The position numbers were made by a program, and so were the translations under genes. From contig JAXDJJ010000023.1 of assembly GCA_034665745.1 (NCBI GenBank), positions 1 to 33,712 on the forward strand: 33,712 nucleotides of DNA, given 5' to 3'. The notes under the pieces are model-generated. The model was not told where the DNA came from and ran no database searches. It saw nothing but the letters and a program-made list of their open reading frames with translations. Each line of letters begins with the position of its first letter. The stretch's first letter is position 1. Shown piece after piece: positions 8,172-15,109 of this stretch. The stretch is from JAXDJJ01 sp034665745 (GTDB lineage Bacteria > Actinomycetota > CADDZG01 > WHSQ01).

Positions 8172-9029
8172 CTAACCGGCGATCCGGACGGTATCCGTGA
8201 CCCCCCACATGAACGCCGACATCATCAGATTCAGTACGTTGACGGCCACGATCGAGGCACGGATCGCCCGCCCGACCGCGATCCCCACGCCTGCAGGACC
8301 ACCTGTGGCATTGAAGCCGTAGTAGCAGTGGATCAATGCCACGGTTACGGCGAAGACCATCGCCTTGATCAACGAATAGAGAACGTCCGCCGGCGGCAGG
8401 AACAAAGAGAAGTAGTGGTCGTAGGTTCCGCCGGAGAGACCGAGGAGCTTGGTAACGACCAGCTCCGTCGCGATGTAGCTGGCGAATAGCGAGATCAGAT
8501 ACAGGGGCGTGATCGCGACGAGGGCCGCGATGATCCGGGACGAGACCAGATAGGGGACAGGCCGCACGGCCATGACCTCGAGTGCGTCGATCTCCTCGTT
8601 CACGCGCATGGCACCGAGCTCGGCGGTGAAGCCGGCGCCGACCTGGGCTGCCAACGTCACTCCTGCGATAAGCGGCGTGATCTCTCGGGTGTTCGCGAAC
8701 GCAGAGACGAACCCGGTGAATGCCTCGGCACCGATCAGCTGAAGCCCCTTGAACCCCTCGAGTCCAACCTGTGTGCCAGTGAAGAACGCCATGAAGAAGA
8801 TGACGCCGGCGGTTCCGGCCCCCACGATCAATGCACCGGCACCGAGGGTGATCTCCGAGATGAGTCGAGCTACCTCGCCACCATGACGAAGCGCGAAAGC
8901 GATGTCGCGGAGGGACTTCGCCATGAACGCGAGCTGCTCGCCGAGGTTGGCAAGGCTATCGACCAAACGATTCCCGATGCGAGCCGGGATGGCGAAGGTG
9001 TTCGAGAGCCTGCTAGCTGAAGATGCCAA
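8172..9029 (-). CDS. yrbEB: MlaE/YrbE family permease, YrbEB
   Basis: 285 residues, second permease subunit of the Mce ABC importer. A long amphipathic N-terminal part (1-55) precedes about five or six membrane segments. Family hallmarks are visible: GFTAELGAMRVNEEIDALEVM, the cytoplasmic coupling-helix region that contacts the ATPase, followed by AVRPVPYLVSSRIIAAL. The protein ends with a hydrophobic segment (VAVNVLNLMMSAFMWGV). The start is TTG at 9029, preceded 6 bases upstream by AGGAG that overlaps the yrbEA stop, which supports this weak codon. It should pair with YrbEA to form the transmembrane core. Confidence 0.93.
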   Translation of the reverse strand: MASSASRLSNTFAIPARIGNRLVDSLANLGEQLAFMAKSLRDIAFALRHGGEVARLISEITLGAGALIVGAGTAGVIFFMAFFTGTQVGLEGFKGLQLIGAEAFTGFVSAFANTREITPLIAGVTLAAQVGAGFTAELGAMRVNEEIDALEVMAVRPVPYLVSSRIIAALVAITPLYLISLFASYIATELVVTKLLGLSGGTYDHYFSLFLPPADVLYSLIKAMVFAVTVALIHCYYGFNATGGPAGVGIAVGRAIRASIVAVNVLNLMMSAFMWGVTDTVRIAG

Positions 9030-9038
9030 GACCTGCTC

Positions 9039-9809
9039 CTATCCGAACTTCTGGGGGACGATGGCGAAGTACAGGGCTGTGAGGATGAAGTTCACGAAGA
9101 AGATGAGCATGAAGGTAACGACGACCGCACGGTTCACGGCGTCGCCAACGCCCTTCGGCCCGCCCTTCGCGTAGAAGCCGAAGTAGACGGCCACCATCGC
9201 GGCGACGAGACCGAATACGCCCGCCTTCATGATCGCGACGATCAGGTCGGCGGTCTGAGCCAAGAGACTGAACGACGCGAGATACGCACCGGGCGTACCT
9301 CCTTGGATCACGACGTTGAAGAAGTAGCCACCGGCGATACCGGCGACCGACACGAACCCGTCGAGGAGCATGGCTACGAAGACAGCGGCCCAGATGCGGG
9401 GAATCACCAGGGTCTGGATCGGGTTGACCGCGAGGACCTCCATCGCCGAGATCTCGTCACGGATCTTGCGTGAGCCGATGTCGGCGCACATCGCCGAGCC
9501 CCCCGCGCCGGCGATCAGAAGCGCCGCGACGATCGGAGCGGCTTCTCGGACAACCGCAAGGACCATCGCAGCTCCGGTCTGTGACTCGGCGCCGAGTTGG
9601 CGAGCAACGTTTCCGACCTGCAAGGCGATCGTTGCGCCGAAAGCGATCGAAACGAGGACCGCGGGAATCATCGAAACGCTTGCGATGAACCATGACTGGC
9701 GGACGAACTCGCGCCACGGGTACGGGGGCCGCCACATAAGGCGGAATGCCTCCAAGGTGATGGCAAACATGTTGCCGGTCTCGGTGACGAGTGTCTTAAG
9801 CGGACCCAT
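9039..9809 (-). CDS. yrbEA: MlaE/YrbE family permease, YrbEA
   Basis: 256 residues from ATG at 9809, 4 bases after the ATPase stop. The frame extends upstream, but only as an Arg/Lys-rich stretch inside the ATPase gene, so the ATG beginning MGPLKTLVTETGN is preferred. It shows the MlaE pattern: an N-terminal helix, SWFIASVSMIPAVLVSIAFG as first membrane segment, ADIGSRKIRDEISAMEVLAVNP as the EI-x-A-L/M-E-V-L coupling motif, and four further hydrophobic segments. It ends with FMLIFFVNFILTALYFAI. It acts with YrbEB and the linked ATPase as the energised base of the lipid importer. Confidence 0.93.
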   Translation of the reverse strand: MGPLKTLVTETGNMFAITLEAFRLMWRPPYPWREFVRQSWFIASVSMIPAVLVSIAFGATIALQVGNVARQLGAESQTGAAMVLAVVREAAPIVAALLIAGAGGSAMCADIGSRKIRDEISAMEVLAVNPIQTLVIPRIWAAVFVAMLLDGFVSVAGIAGGYFFNVVIQGGTPGAYLASFSLLAQTADLIVAIMKAGVFGLVAAMVAVYFGFYAKGGPKGVGDAVNRAVVVTFMLIFFVNFILTALYFAIVPQKFG

Positions 9810-9813
9810 ATGT

Positions 9814-10677
9814 CTACGGCGCTCCCGCCGACCGCTCCATCTCTTCGGTCTCTTTGGCCGTGAGGCCTGAACTCGACTGCGGAGTAACACCGCCTTCTGT
9901 CTTGACCTGGTCCTTCTCCTCGGACATACCGATGGGACCTTCGGTGTCGCCTGCTAGGAACTGGCGGACCACCGGGATGTCGGAGGTGAACATCTCGCGC
10001 GCGGGGCCGAACTTAACGAGGTTGCGGCGGTAGAGCATGCCGATGTAGTCGGCGACCTGCTTGGCCGTCGCGATGTCGTGGGTCACGACGATGAAAGTCG
10101 CTTGAAGCTGCTTGTTGAGATCCATCGTGAGCTCGTTCAGGAACGCGGTGCGAACCGGGTCGAGACCAGAGTCGGGCTCGTCGAAGAGAAGGATCTCGGG
10201 ATCGAGGACCAGCGCACGCGCTAGACCGGCACGTTTCTTCATGCCGCCCGAGATCTCACCGGGAAGCTTCTTCTCGGCCCCCGTGAGGCCCACCATGTGC
10301 AGTTTCTCGTCAACGATGTCTTTGATCTCGCCCTCCTTCTTCTTCGTGTGCTCACGAAGAGGGAAAGCGACGTTGTCGTAGATGTTCATCGACCCGAACA
10401 AGGCACCGTCCTGGAACAGGACGCCGAACTTCCGTCGGACCTCGTACAGCTCCTTCTCGGAGAGGGCCGGGACGTTCTTGCCGTCGATCCAGATCTCGCC
10501 ACGGTCGGGCTTGAGGAGTCCGACGAGGTGCTTGAGGAAAACCGACTTGCCCGTACCGGAGGGTCCGAGGATCAGGGTGATCTTGCCCTTGGGGATATCG
10601 AGAGTGATGTCTTCCAGGACCGTCTGCGGCCCGAACGACTTCGTCAAGCCTTTGATACTGATCTCGGTCTCAGGCAT
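9814..10677 (-). CDS. mceG: ABC transporter ATPase of the Mce system (MceG/Mkl/MlaF-like)
   Basis: 287 residues, first gene of the mce operon. Visible motifs: Walker A GPSGTGKS (38-45), Q-loop Q89 in LFQDGALF, signature SGGMKKR (143-149), Walker B ILLFDEPDSGLDP (D166, E167) and H-loop H200 in VTHD. SGGMKKR and DEPDSGLDP are characteristic of the MlaF/Mkl branch. A C-terminal extension of about 45 residues (Glu/Thr/Ser-rich, after ARQFLAGDTEGP-like sequence) follows the core, as in Mkl proteins. In M. tuberculosis this ATPase is encoded away from the mce operons; here it leads the operon, so the importer is self-contained. It drives lipid transport by ATP hydrolysis. Confidence 0.95.
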   Translation of the reverse strand: MPETEISIKGLTKSFGPQTVLEDITLDIPKGKITLILGPSGTGKSVFLKHLVGLLKPDRGEIWIDGKNVPALSEKELYEVRRKFGVLFQDGALFGSMNIYDNVAFPLREHTKKKEGEIKDIVDEKLHMVGLTGAEKKLPGEISGGMKKRAGLARALVLDPEILLFDEPDSGLDPVRTAFLNELTMDLNKQLQATFIVVTHDIATAKQVADYIGMLYRRNLVKFGPAREMFTSDIPVVRQFLAGDTEGPIGMSEEKDQVKTEGGVTPQSSSGLTAKETEEMERSAGAP

Positions 10678-10759
10678 GGTCCCCCCACCCAGAGCGTCGA
10701 CTCGATTCCCCGCTGCGGTGCGAGGGAGGGAAACATTACCTCCGGTTAAGGGCCCGCCG

Positions 10760-10774
10760 GAGGGCGCGGCCCTC
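10760..10774 (-). terminator. Possible hairpin terminator between the secreted-protein gene and the mce operon
   Basis: Perfect 6-bp stem GAGGGC / GCCCTC with loop GCG (as read on the plus strand), starting 9 bases after the stop of the 10783-11430 gene in transcription order. It is GC-rich without a U-tract. It could partly separate that gene from mceG, but read-through into the operon is equally possible. No convincing -35/-10 pair was seen in the 105-base gap. Confidence 0.3.
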
Positions 10775-10782
10775 GGGACTGC

Positions 10783-11430
10783 TTATCTAGGGATCTCGAA
10801 GCGGAATCGGTAGTGGACGGTGTTGGTCGCCGGGTCGACCCGGTAACGCCCTACGGGCGTGGTGATCCAAGCGAATGCGTACATCCCCTCGCCCAAGAAA
10901 GCCATGTCCATCCAGCTGTGGCCTTCGATATCGGTTCCCAACAAGCGGCCGGTCGCACGGGAGTAGCGGCTCACCGATGCGGATGCGAAAGCACCGAACG
11001 AGGGGTCGGCGTAGGGCCAGGCATCCGGCTGGATGTCCTGCTTCGCCATCCACCTGACATGGGCGTCCTCGTAGTCGAGCCGGGCCGTCTCCATCAGCGG
11101 GTCGAACTCGAAATGGCTTGGATCGATCTTCTTCGCGTGCCCGCTGCCCGAGCAGGCGATGACCTTCAGGTGCTTGGTCTCGGCCACGGCGCACTTGCTG
11201 CGGTCGGCGAACGCGAACGTCGCCATCTTCTGGTTCATCAGGTTGATGGAATGCGTGGCGCCTGCGAAGTACATGAAGGTGTCGCCGTGCTCCTTGCGCA
11301 GCCAGACAGCATCTCCCGACCGATAGACAGAGGAGAAAGCCCCCGGCATGGGCTCGGCCACGGCGCCTTGCGGCAGCAAAGTTGTGAGAGTGAGCATCCC
11401 AGCGATGAGAGCTGCGAGCTTCCTAGCCAT
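10783..11430 (-). CDS. Secreted protein of unknown function upstream of the mce operon
   Basis: 215 residues. The N-terminus is a clear signal peptide (basic MARK, hydrophobic core LAALIAGMLTLTTLLP, likely cleavage after AVA at about residue 25). I do not recognise the mature domain. It is rich in aromatic residues, has two Cys (in RSKCAVAET and KVIACSG) that could form a disulfide, and carries paired strands of the kind YRVDP-x-TNTVHYRFRFEI at the end, suggesting a beta-rich exported protein. ATG at 11430 follows an AAGGGGGGTC ribosome-site-like stretch. It is co-directional with the mce operon, 105 bases upstream of mceG, so it may be co-transcribed and serve as an extracellular partner; that is inference from position only. 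Confidence 0.75.
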   Translation of the reverse strand: MARKLAALIAGMLTLTTLLPQGAVAEPMPGAFSSVYRSGDAVWLRKEHGDTFMYFAGATHSINLMNQKMATFAFADRSKCAVAETKHLKVIACSGSGHAKKIDPSHFEFDPLMETARLDYEDAHVRWMAKQDIQPDAWPYADPSFGAFASASVSRYSRATGRLLGTDIEGHSWMDMAFLGEGMYAFAWITTPVGRYRVDPATNTVHYRFRFEIPR

Positions 11431-11509
11431 AACGACCCCCCTTGGCCGCGGCCCCTGTGGACCGATGTGTGAAGGCTTCGCCTCGGTCGGCGTGTATCCC
11501 TTCTGTGTC

Positions 11510-11515
11510 TAAGAT
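11510..11515 (+). promoter_or_regulatory. -10 element TAAGAT of a likely leaderless promoter
   Basis: TAAGAT (TANNNT) ends 7 bases before the GTG start at 11522, so transcription would begin at the start codon. No Shine-Dalgarno sequence is present and no clear -35 was seen. Confidence 0.5.
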
Positions 11516-11521
11516 GCCGCC

Positions 11522-12700
11522 GTGGACTTCCGCGATAGCCCCGAAGAGGCGAAGTTCCGGGCCGAGCTGCGCGCATGGCTCGAGGCCAACATCCCCGACT
11601 CCTACAAAGAGCGTGGCGACGTCGCGGGGCGCGGGGACGAAGACATCTCGCGCGAGTGGTCGAAGAAGCTTCACGAAGCCGGGTACTCGGGGCTTACCTG
11701 GCCCAAGGAGTACGGCGGTGCAGGTGCGCCGTATACCCACCAAGCGATCTTCTTGGAGGAGAGCGCGAGGGCCGAGACCCCAGATCACATCGGCGTCATC
11801 GGACTTGGGATGGCGGGCCCGACGATCATCGCCCACGGCACCGACGAGCAGAAGAAAGCTCACCTGTCGAAGATCCTCTCGGGTGAGGAGGTGTGGTGCC
11901 AAGGGTTCTCCGAGCCCGGCTCCGGATCCGACCTTGCTTCGCTGCGCACGAAGGGCGAGCTCGACGGCGACTCTTTCGTGGTCAATGGACAGAAGGTGTG
12001 GTCCTCGTTCGCGCACATCGCGGATTACTGCATCTTGCTTGTCCGCACCGATCCCGAGGCAGCGAAGCACCAGGGCATCACCTATCTCCTGGTCGATATG
12101 CACTCGCCCGGCGTGGATGTCCGACCCTTACGACAGATAACCGGGGACCCGGAGTTCAACGAGATCTTCTTTACCGACGTCCGCGTTCCCAAAGCCAACG
12201 TGATCGGCGAGATCAATCAGGGGTGGAACGTCGCGATGACTACCTTGTTGCACGAACGCGGCACGCTCGGCTTCGCATTGACCGCGCGTCTCGAAGTTCT
12301 CGTTCGCAAGCTCCTCGCGCTGGCCAAGCAAACCTCGGTCAATGGACACACAGCTGCAGAGGATCCGTTGTTCCGCGACCGTCTGGTCCAGCAATGGATC
12401 GAGCTACAAGGTCTTCGCTTCACGAACTACCGCGCACTGACCGGCCTGGTGAAGACCGGTGTTCCGGGTCCGGAAGGATCGATCGCGAAGCTGCACTGGT
12501 CCGAGTCGAACCAGCGCTTGTCGAAGTTGGCTCTCGAGATACTCGGGCCCGCCTCGCAACTAGACGAGGACGGAGCGGGCAACGGTTTCTGGCAGTACCA
12601 GCAGTTGCGAAGCCGCGGCAACACGATCGAAGCCGGAACATCAGAGGTCTTGCGCAACATCATCGCCGAGCGCGTCCTCGGCCTTCCGAGGAGCAGGTAG
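11522..12700 (+). CDS. Acyl-CoA dehydrogenase, alpha-type subunit of a likely heteromeric pair
   Basis: 392 residues with full acyl-CoA dehydrogenase architecture. N-terminal helical domain (1-120), beta domain with the FAD/substrate motif WCQGFSEPGSGSDLASL (about 127-145), and C-terminal helical domain ending in RNIIAERVLGLP. The position that normally holds the catalytic Glu (E-G-T) is Ala 371 in IEAGTSE, with a Glu one residue earlier. This is typical of actinobacterial FadE proteins that work with a second, shorter subunit, as in the alpha2beta2 FadE28/FadE29 (ChsE1-ChsE2) enzyme of cholesterol side-chain degradation. The next gene is exactly such a partner with no gap. The GTG start has no ribosome site but a TANNNT element at -7. 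It introduces the alpha,beta double bond in acyl-CoA; substrate unknown. Confidence 0.9.
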   Translation: MDFRDSPEEAKFRAELRAWLEANIPDSYKERGDVAGRGDEDISREWSKKLHEAGYSGLTWPKEYGGAGAPYTHQAIFLEESARAETPDHIGVIGLGMAGPTIIAHGTDEQKKAHLSKILSGEEVWCQGFSEPGSGSDLASLRTKGELDGDSFVVNGQKVWSSFAHIADYCILLVRTDPEAAKHQGITYLLVDMHSPGVDVRPLRQITGDPEFNEIFFTDVRVPKANVIGEINQGWNVAMTTLLHERGTLGFALTARLEVLVRKLLALAKQTSVNGHTAAEDPLFRDRLVQQWIELQGLRFTNYRALTGLVKTGVPGPEGSIAKLHWSESNQRLSKLALEILGPASQLDEDGAGNGFWQYQQLRSRGNTIEAGTSEVLRNIIAERVLGLPRSR

Positions 12701-13798
12701 ATGGATTTCGCATTCTCCGAAGAACAGAACATGCTGCGCGAGCAAGCGCGCTCGTTCCTCGCCGACAAAGTCTCGGGAGAACGGGTTGCAGAGATCGCAG
12801 CCGGCGACGAGGGCTGGGACAAGAACGTTTACCGCCAGATCGCAGAGCTCGGATGGATCGGCCTTTCGGTCTCTGAAGAAGCAGGCGGAGCGGGCATGGG
12901 CTTCATCGACGAAGCGGTCGTGTTCGAAGAACTGGGGCGCGCGTTGTTCCCCGGCCCCTATTTCTCGACGGTCGGACTCGCCCTGCCGCTGTTGGAAGGA
13001 TCGGATGACCTGGTCTCATCGATCTTGTCGGGCGAGCGCACCGCCACGCTTGCGTGGGCCGAACCATCGGGTCCCGCGCGTATCGCGGATGCAGCCAAGA
13101 CCACCACGAAGGCCGAGCAAGCGAATGGTGGATGGACCCTGACGGGGGAGAAGACCCTCGTGCCGGACGCCGGGATCGTCGATCACATCCTCGTCGTCGC
13201 TGCGGCCTCGGACGGGCTCGGCATCTGGGCCGTCGATCACGGTGATGCGAACCCCCAGGTCCGTTCGACGATGGATCGCACCCGCCGGCTCGCCACGATC
13301 TCGTTGTCCGGCACACCCGCGCAGCTGGTAGTCGAGCCGGGCAAGGCAGAAGCAGCCCTCGAGTCGCTGCGTCACAGGGCTTTGTCCGCGCTCTCACTCG
13401 AAGCCGTCGGCATCGCACAACGTGCCGTCGAGCTTTCGGTTGCATACGTTTCCGAGCGCAAGCAGTTCGAGAAGCCGATCGGTGCATACCAAGCCGTCGC
13501 GCACCAGGTCGCGAACATGTTCGTCGACCTCGAACTTGCTCGTTCGCTGGCGTACTGGGCCGCATGGTGCGTGAGCACCGGTGACGAGCAAGCAGCCGTT
13601 GCCGTCGCCGCGGCGAAGTCTGCTGCCGGAGAAGCCGCGGTCCTCGCGTGCGAACGAGCGATCCAGGTGCACGGCGGCATCGGATTCACGTGGGAGCACG
13701 TTTTGCACCTTTTCTACAAGCGTGCCCAGTGGATCAACACGTTCGAAGGTCCTAGTTCGTCCCAGCGAGCGGAGATCGCCGCCACCTTGTTCGGTTAG
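12701..13798 (+). CDS. Acyl-CoA dehydrogenase, beta-type partner subunit
   Basis: 365 residues, starting directly after the stop codon of the preceding dehydrogenase with GAGGAGCAGG as ribosome site. It begins MDFAFSEEQNMLREQARSFL, the standard N-terminal helix of the family. The middle domain is less canonical (ATLAWAEPSG instead of a clear TEPxxGSD motif), as in subunits of heteromeric enzymes that do not bind a full FAD by themselves. The C-terminal domain has ERKQFEKPIGAYQAVAHQVANM and the CERAIQVHGGIGFTWEHVLHLFYKRA segment. Glu 349 in TFEGPSSSQ sits at the catalytic-Glu position missing in the partner. Pair formation is inferred from adjacency, relative lengths and this complementarity. 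Confidence 0.88.
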   Translation: MDFAFSEEQNMLREQARSFLADKVSGERVAEIAAGDEGWDKNVYRQIAELGWIGLSVSEEAGGAGMGFIDEAVVFEELGRALFPGPYFSTVGLALPLLEGSDDLVSSILSGERTATLAWAEPSGPARIADAAKTTTKAEQANGGWTLTGEKTLVPDAGIVDHILVVAAASDGLGIWAVDHGDANPQVRSTMDRTRRLATISLSGTPAQLVVEPGKAEAALESLRHRALSALSLEAVGIAQRAVELSVAYVSERKQFEKPIGAYQAVAHQVANMFVDLELARSLAYWAAWCVSTGDEQAAVAVAAAKSAAGEAAVLACERAIQVHGGIGFTWEHVLHLFYKRAQWINTFEGPSSSQRAEIAATLFG

Positions 13799-13842
13799 GA
13801 AATGCCCCCTGAGGGGAACTTCCCCCCTTATGCTGGTGCGTC

Positions 13843-15036
13843 ATGGGTGACAGTCCGGTAGTCCGGTCTCTCGAAACCCTTCCCCAACGTTTCAGGGGCG
13901 ATAACGCCCACATCTCTGCGCGCTTCCGCGTTCAAGTAGGTCGTACGGCGCGCGACATCGTCGTTGCCGACGGCAAGTGCGAAGTCGTGAAGGCGAACGG
14001 TATCCGTCCCGACGTCGAGATCGCGACCGACGTCGATACGTGGTTCGAGATGGATCAAGGACGCCTATCAGGGATCGAGGCCTTCTCGCAGCACAAGTTG
14101 CTCGTGCGCGGAAGCATCGAGAAGTCGTTGCTGTTCGAACCGTTGTTCGAGCGCCCGGCTGCAGGCGCACTGTCGTACACGGTTGAAAGTGTGGGTCGTC
14201 GTGGGGGCCGCATGAGCGCCTTGTTCGCCGGAGACCCAAGCTCGCCAACGCTCTTGATGCTCCATGGCCTCGGTGGCACGAAATCTTCTTTCCTTCCGAT
14301 CGTTCCTGCCTTGGCCCGCAATTACAGGGTCATCGCGGTGGACCTCCCAGGGTTCGGTTCATCGGCGAAGCCACGCGGCCGGTACGACGCGCAGTGGTTC
14401 GCTCAACGCGTGTTCGCGTTCATGGACCAACTCGACATCGAGAAGACGTTTCTCGTCGGCAACTCGATGGGCGGACGGATCGCGATGGAGATGGGCATGA
14501 CCGATGCCTCGAGGGTCGAGGCCCTGGCGTGCCTCTGCCCTGCCACCGCGTTCTCGAAGCGGCCCGGCCTATGGCTCGTGAAGTTGCTGAGACCCGAGCT
14601 GGCGTTCGCGGCCAGCCGCCTGCCCCGCAAGCAGGTTCTCGATGGCCTTAGGCAGCTGTTCGCCGACCCCGGTCGAGTTGAGAACGAGTGGTTCGAGGCC
14701 GCGGTCGATGACTTCCTCGACATCTGGCGCAGTCCCCGGGCCCGAATGGCGTTCTCCGCTGCTGCTCGGCACATCTATCTGGAGGAGCCGATCGGCGAGA
14801 ACGGTTTCTTCACCCGCCTCGCGGCGATGGGGTCACCGGCTCTCTACGTTTACGGCACGCACGATCCGATCATCACCCACCACGGCTCGCATCGAGTGAC
14901 GAAAGCCCTTCCGAACTCGCAGGTAGTGACGTGGAAAGACTCGGGCCACGTCCCCCAGATCGAACACCCCGAACGAACCGTCGCGTTGCTCGAAGATTTC
15001 TTCAGTCAGTTCGCGGCAGCCCAGAAGGCCGGCTAA
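13843..15036 (+). CDS. SCP2 sterol-carrier domain fused to an alpha/beta hydrolase
   Basis: 397 residues in two domains. Residues about 8-104 look like an SCP2-type lipid-binding domain: FRVQVGRTARDIVVADGKCEV, RPDVEIATDVDTWFEMDQGRLSGIEAF, KLLVRGSIEKSLLFEPLF. Residues about 115-392 are an alpha/beta hydrolase with oxyanion H-G (141-142), nucleophile S208 in GNSMGG, acid D341 in YGTHDPI and His 369 in DSGHV. The SCP2 part would bind a sterol or acyl chain and the hydrolase could cleave an ester, thioester or C-C bond (some family members are meta-cleavage hydrolases). It lies between acyl-CoA dehydrogenases, supporting lipid breakdown. The gene may be leaderless: TATGCT at 13829-13834 ends 9 bases before ATG. 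The exact substrate is unknown. Confidence 0.85.
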   Translation: MGDSPVVRSLETLPQRFRGDNAHISARFRVQVGRTARDIVVADGKCEVVKANGIRPDVEIATDVDTWFEMDQGRLSGIEAFSQHKLLVRGSIEKSLLFEPLFERPAAGALSYTVESVGRRGGRMSALFAGDPSSPTLLMLHGLGGTKSSFLPIVPALARNYRVIAVDLPGFGSSAKPRGRYDAQWFAQRVFAFMDQLDIEKTFLVGNSMGGRIAMEMGMTDASRVEALACLCPATAFSKRPGLWLVKLLRPELAFAASRLPRKQVLDGLRQLFADPGRVENEWFEAAVDDFLDIWRSPRARMAFSAAARHIYLEEPIGENGFFTRLAAMGSPALYVYGTHDPIITHHGSHRVTKALPNSQVVTWKDSGHVPQIEHPERTVALLEDFFSQFAAAQKAG

Positions 15037-15051
15037 CTCCCAGACTGAACC

Positions 15052-15071
15052 TGTCATGCAATTGCATGACA
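15052..15071. repeat. Perfect 20-bp palindrome, copy 1
   Basis: TGTCATGCAATTGCATGACA is its own reverse complement. It lies between two convergent genes, 15 bases after the stop of the SCP2-hydrolase gene. As RNA it would form an 8-bp stem with loop AAUU on either strand. No U-tract follows. Confidence 0.9.
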
Positions 15072-15073
15072 AC

Positions 15074-15093
15074 TGTCAGGCAATTGCCTGACA
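15074..15093. repeat. Perfect 20-bp palindrome, copy 2
   Basis: TGTCAGGCAATTGCCTGACA, also perfectly palindromic and identical to copy 1 except for one symmetric base-pair change (T/A to G/C at position 6 and its mate). The centres of the copies are 22 bp apart. Such a change keeps the symmetry, pointing to a selected site: either a double operator for a dimeric regulator or paired 3'-end hairpins. Confidence 0.9.
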
Positions 15094-15109
15094 CCTAGAG
15101 AACTAACCC

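Noticed and set aside
11893..12876. 327-codon frame overlapping both acyl-CoA dehydrogenases
   Set aside because: Arg-rich low-complexity translation in a second frame of strongly supported genes.
13813..13825. GGGGA-ACT-TCCCC hairpin after the beta-subunit dehydrogenase gene
   Set aside because: Only a 5-bp stem without a U-tract, and it overlaps the region where the promoter of the next gene should lie; too weak to call a terminator.
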